Source: an uncultured Prevotella sp. (lineage in GTDB: Bacteria > Bacteroidota > Bacteroidia > Bacteroidales > Bacteroidaceae). Taken from it: a DNA stretch of 33,725 bases. Position numbers and translations under genes: made by a program. How positions within the stretch are numbered: position 1 is the first letter of the stretch; every line of letters begins with the position of its first letter. The notes below the pieces were generated by a model. It ran no database searches, was not told the DNA's origin, and was given only the letters and a program-made list of their open reading frames with translations. Positions 32,501-33,725 of this stretch are shown piece by piece. Where the stretch lies: NCBI GenBank assembly GCA_938028745.1, contig CALIZL010000109.1, positions 1 through 33,725 of the forward strand, in the 5' to 3' direction.

Positions 32501-32979
32501 AATTTGTGGAAGACTGCGCCTTGGAAAGCGACCTTGAAATGTATTTCCCCGACAACTACGTGCCAGGCAGCAGCGAACGAATGTTGCTTTATCGCGAGCT
32601 AGACAACATTGAGAGCGACAACGAATTGGATGCTTATCGCAATAGGCTTGTAGACAGGTTCGGGCCTGTTCCGCCGCAAGGCGATGAGCTGATGCAAGTG
32701 GTGGCTTTGCGACGTATTGGCAAACGATTAGGCTGCGAGAAGATAATGCTTAAACAAGGGCGCATGCTCATGCAGTTTGTTAGCAACCCCAACAGTGCTT
32801 ACTATCGGTCGAAGGCTTTCGACAACGTGCTAAGCTACATCGCCAATAACCCACGCCGTTGCGACTTGAAGGAGATAAAAGGTCGCCGAATGATGCACGT
32901 TTCGGCCGTGCCTACGGTTGGCGATGCTGTTAAAGTGTTGCGCACCATCGAGAATAAGCCTGCGCCCAAGGTGGGGTAG
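29569..32979 (+). CDS. mfd: Transcription-repair coupling factor Mfd
   Basis: A 1136-residue SF2 DNA translocase that removes stalled RNA polymerase from lesions and recruits UvrA; E. coli Mfd is 1148. In order: a UvrB-like N-terminal module (to about 340, with EPGQFAVRGSIVDIYSY); the RNA-polymerase interaction domain starting near residue 449 (GDFIVHVDFGIGKFGGL); the helicase core with Walker A GDVGFGKT (597-604) and DEEQ (698-701); the TRG-type relay region; the motif VI area QMRGRVGRS; and a C-terminal autoinhibitory domain (about 970-1100). The start is ATG 29569 or ATG 29575, two codons later. A long stem-loop follows the stop. Confidence 0.97.
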   Translation: MSMNLQQIYSGQPQAAALHKILADAAIRRIFLQGLVASTAPVFFSGMAQRRPQTTLFVLQDADEAGYFYQDLVQLMGQNDVLFFPSSYRRAVKYGQRDAANEILRTEVLARLAAERPTYVVCAPDALSELVVSKQRLDERTLRLSVGQTIDVVQMVKTLRAFDFREVDYVYEPGQFAVRGSIVDIYSYSHELPFRIDFFGDEIDTIRTFDVENQLSKDKREAVEIVPELARQANEKVSFLTLLPPDALLVMKDFGYVRDTIARIYDEGFAHQALEAQLDGATEVEQQQIRAAMQKELQLLTASQFAHDAAAFRHIYIGSKPSGEVQATITFHFSAQPLFHKNFDLLRQTLEDYQLQGYRLVLLADSKKQQERLRDILTAEQKSAAPLKMESAGDFTLHAGYVDNDLRICFFTDHQIFDRFHKYNLKSERARAGKLALTMKELQEMEPGDFIVHVDFGIGKFGGLVRVPTGNSYQEMIRIVYQNNDKVDVSIHSLYKISRYRKGTATEQPRLSTLGTGAWERLKEKTKKRIKDIARDLIKLYAKRRTERGFAFSHDSFMQHELEASFLYDDTPDQLKATTDVKADMERARPMDRLVCGDVGFGKTEVAIRAAFKAACDSKQVAVMVPTTVLAFQHFKTFSKRLENLPVRVDYLSRARSAKQTRQVLDDLAAGKIDIIIGTHKLIGKTVKWHDLGLLIIDEEQKFGVSTKEKLRTLKTNVDTLTMSATPIPRTLQFSLMGARDMSVMRTPPPNRHPIHTEIATFDGAFIAEAINFEMSRNGQVYFVNDRIANLPELANIIRKHVPDCRVVIAHGQMKPEDLENALIDFMNHEYDVLLSTSIIENGIDISNANTIIVNHAHKVGLSDLHQMRGRVGRSNRKAFCYLLAPPLSALTPDARRRLEALETFSDLGSGFNIAMQDLDIRGAGNLLGAEQSGFMEDLGYETYQKILSQAVTELRNDEFADLYAESIEQGEEVGGDQFVEDCALESDLEMYFPDNYVPGSSERMLLYRELDNIESDNELDAYRNRLVDRFGPVPPQGDELMQVVALRRIGKRLGCEKIMLKQGRMLMQFVSNPNSAYYRSKAFDNVLSYIANNPRRCDLKEIKGRRMMHVSAVPTVGDAVKVLRTIENKPAPKVG

Positions 32980-32981
32980 GC

Positions 32982-33030
32982 TTGCGCCAATGCACCCTAT
33001 ATATATAAGGTATGGGTGCATTGCGCGCAA
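32982..33030 (+). terminator. Long stem-loop after mfd
   Basis: TTGCGC plus CAATGCACCC (32982-32997) pairs with GGGTGCATTG plus CGCGCAA (33014-33030) with a single bulged base, around an AT-rich 16-base loop. Sixteen paired bases but no U tract after it, so it may terminate only weakly or may protect an mRNA end. Confidence 0.7.
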
Positions 33031-33084
33031 AATCTAAACTTGCAAACAACAACTATGGCATGCTTTTGCACTGCCAATAATTTT

Positions 33085-33092
33085 TAGGAGGA
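33085..33092 (+). promoter_or_regulatory. Shine-Dalgarno-like sequence before the GNAT gene
   Basis: TAGGAGGA lies 8 bases before the ATG at 33101. It stands out because almost no other gene here has a purine-rich Shine-Dalgarno, which is normal for Bacteroidetes. Confidence 0.6.
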
Positions 33093-33100
33093 CAGAAACA

Positions 33101-33382
33101 ATGACAATCAATCACACCAACAACGAGCAGAACGGCGAGTTTGTGGCCTTCGAGGGCGAAGAAAAACTGGGCTACATCAGTTACGAATGGGTGGATGCCA
33201 ACCATTTTGCCATCGTGCACACCGTGGTTTCGCCCGAACATAAGGGCAAGGGCATTGGCAAGATACTGCTTGATGCGGCTGCCGATTATGCTCGTAAGCA
33301 CAACAAGAAGATAAAAGACGTATGTTCTTTTGTCACCGTGCAGTTTGCGCGGAGCGATAAGTACAACGATGTTAAGGGCTAG
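33101..33382 (+). CDS. Small GNAT-family N-acetyltransferase
   Basis: A 93-residue protein of the short, YjdJ-like GNAT type. A beta-rich N-terminus (EFVAFEGEEKLGYISYEW) leads to HTVVSPEHKGKGIGKILLDAA, in which the GKGIG segment is the acetyl-CoA pyrophosphate-binding motif A. A helix and strand then reach the end (IKDVCSFVTVQFARSD). This matches the minimal GNAT fold; the substrate is unknown. It is preceded by an unusual Shine-Dalgarno-like AGGAGGA and followed by a strong terminator, so it is a single-gene unit. Confidence 0.87.
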   Translation: MTINHTNNEQNGEFVAFEGEEKLGYISYEWVDANHFAIVHTVVSPEHKGKGIGKILLDAAADYARKHNKKIKDVCSFVTVQFARSDKYNDVKG

Positions 33383-33422
33383 TCCCTACAACGTGTTTCT
33401 TTATTGGCATATCCTACAAAAG

Positions 33423-33485
33423 GAAACATGGCGCAAACTACCGTAAAGCAGGTCAATCGTTTTGCAGTAGTTTACGCCATGTTTC
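33423..33485 (+). terminator. Long stem-loop after the GNAT gene
   Basis: GAAACATGGCG (33423-33433) with CGCCATGTTTC (33475-33485), and next to it AAACTAC (33435-33441) with GTAGTTT (33467-33473), separated by one mismatch. Eighteen paired bases in all around a 25-base loop. It could serve both directions. Confidence 0.75.
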
Positions 33486-33650
33486 ATTGCTACCATAAAG
33501 TGTTATGCAAGCTAACATGGACTTTTGTTCCAAACCAACGTGCCATTCCCCCAACCAACAACTTTCTACTATAAGCCCAATAGCACGTTAGTTGCTAGCT
33601 TACAGCTTTTTTCCAGGTGTCCGTTCTTTGTGTTAAATAGGGTAATTCAG

Positions 33651-33725
33651 TTAATTCCCTCTTAGGAATTTCTGGAGACTGTCAAATGCCAGATTCTTTT
33701 CTTGAAAAGCGTCTTTGGAAGAGTG
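33651..33725 (-). CDS. Possible C-terminal fragment of a minus-strand gene running off the right edge
   Basis: On the minus strand the frame is open from the window edge to TAA at 33651-33653, giving about 24 residues that look protein-like (ending AFDSLQKFLRGN). I do not recognise the family. The length is too short to be sure; chance open frames of this size are common. Between 33486 and 33650 nothing else is seen. Confidence 0.25.
   Translation of the reverse strand, partial: HSSKDAFQEKNLAFDSLQKFLRGN

Noticed and set aside
33686..33725. A plus-strand ATG opening a frame to the right edge
   Set aside because: Only about 13 codons are visible, with no promoter box and no recognisable sequence; the minus-strand reading looks slightly more protein-like.

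Overview
The window looks like a chromosomal segment of a Bacteroidota species, most likely in the Prevotellaceae. Three things point that way. Promoters carry the Bacteroidetes -7 box TAnnTTTG at least ten times. Most genes lack a Shine-Dalgarno sequence and start after A-rich leaders. The gene content (DUF1573, DUF4369, DUF4886, a bacterial alpha-2-macroglobulin end, AsnA, DUF3990) is typical of the phylum. The genus is inference; no database was searched.

Layout, left to right. At 1-2218 lies the end of an alpha-2-macroglobulin gene, then a DUF1573 secreted protein overlapping ispH. At 2396-3996, on the minus strand, are two tandem outer-membrane barrel paralogues. At 3997-5493 is a large non-coding block with a 46-bp tandem repeat and copy 1 of a dispersed element of about 690 bp that carries seven 22-bp units. 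At 5494-9866 are a degenerate WecB-like epimerase, a CopA-type ATPase that appears to lack its nucleotide-binding domain, and a DUF4886 hydrolase. At 10060-12137 are PepE (minus) and, divergently, a queuosine-precursor salvage operon (yhhQ-queF) preceded by what I read as a preQ1-I riboswitch. At 12275-15330 (minus) are a lactate permease and pepT. At 15865-16780 (minus) is a three-gene, ATGA-coupled cassette, DUF3791 / DUF3990 ADP-ribosyltransferase-like / small protein, resembling a toxin-antitoxin unit. It is followed by tRNA-Arg(CCG) and asnA.

At 18426-19928 is a second large non-coding block: a MITE-like element of about 330 bp with perfect 14-bp inverted ends, and copy 2 of the 690-bp element in opposite orientation to copy 1. 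Then come dnaX (minus), an FtsB/DivIC-like gene with a four-helix membrane protein, a DUF4369 lipoprotein overlapping pyrC, a stand-alone MetH reactivation-domain protein with a metallophosphoesterase, plsC, a polyprenol-phosphate mannose synthase-like GT2, mfd and a small GNAT protein. The window ends in a non-coding tail that may include the C-terminus of a further minus-strand gene.

Most genes are housekeeping: isoprenoid, pyrimidine, asparagine, phospholipid and queuosine metabolism, replication and repair. The items most worth a second look are the paired 690-bp/22-bp-array elements, the preQ1 riboswitch, the CopA without an N-domain, the DUF3791-DUF3990 cassette with its leader inverted repeat, and the epimerase that has lost active-site residues. 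Many intergenic gaps also hold degenerate strings built from a few recurring words (GAGTTTATGAGTT, GTGAAAAGG, TTAAGGAGT, ACTTGTCAAC).
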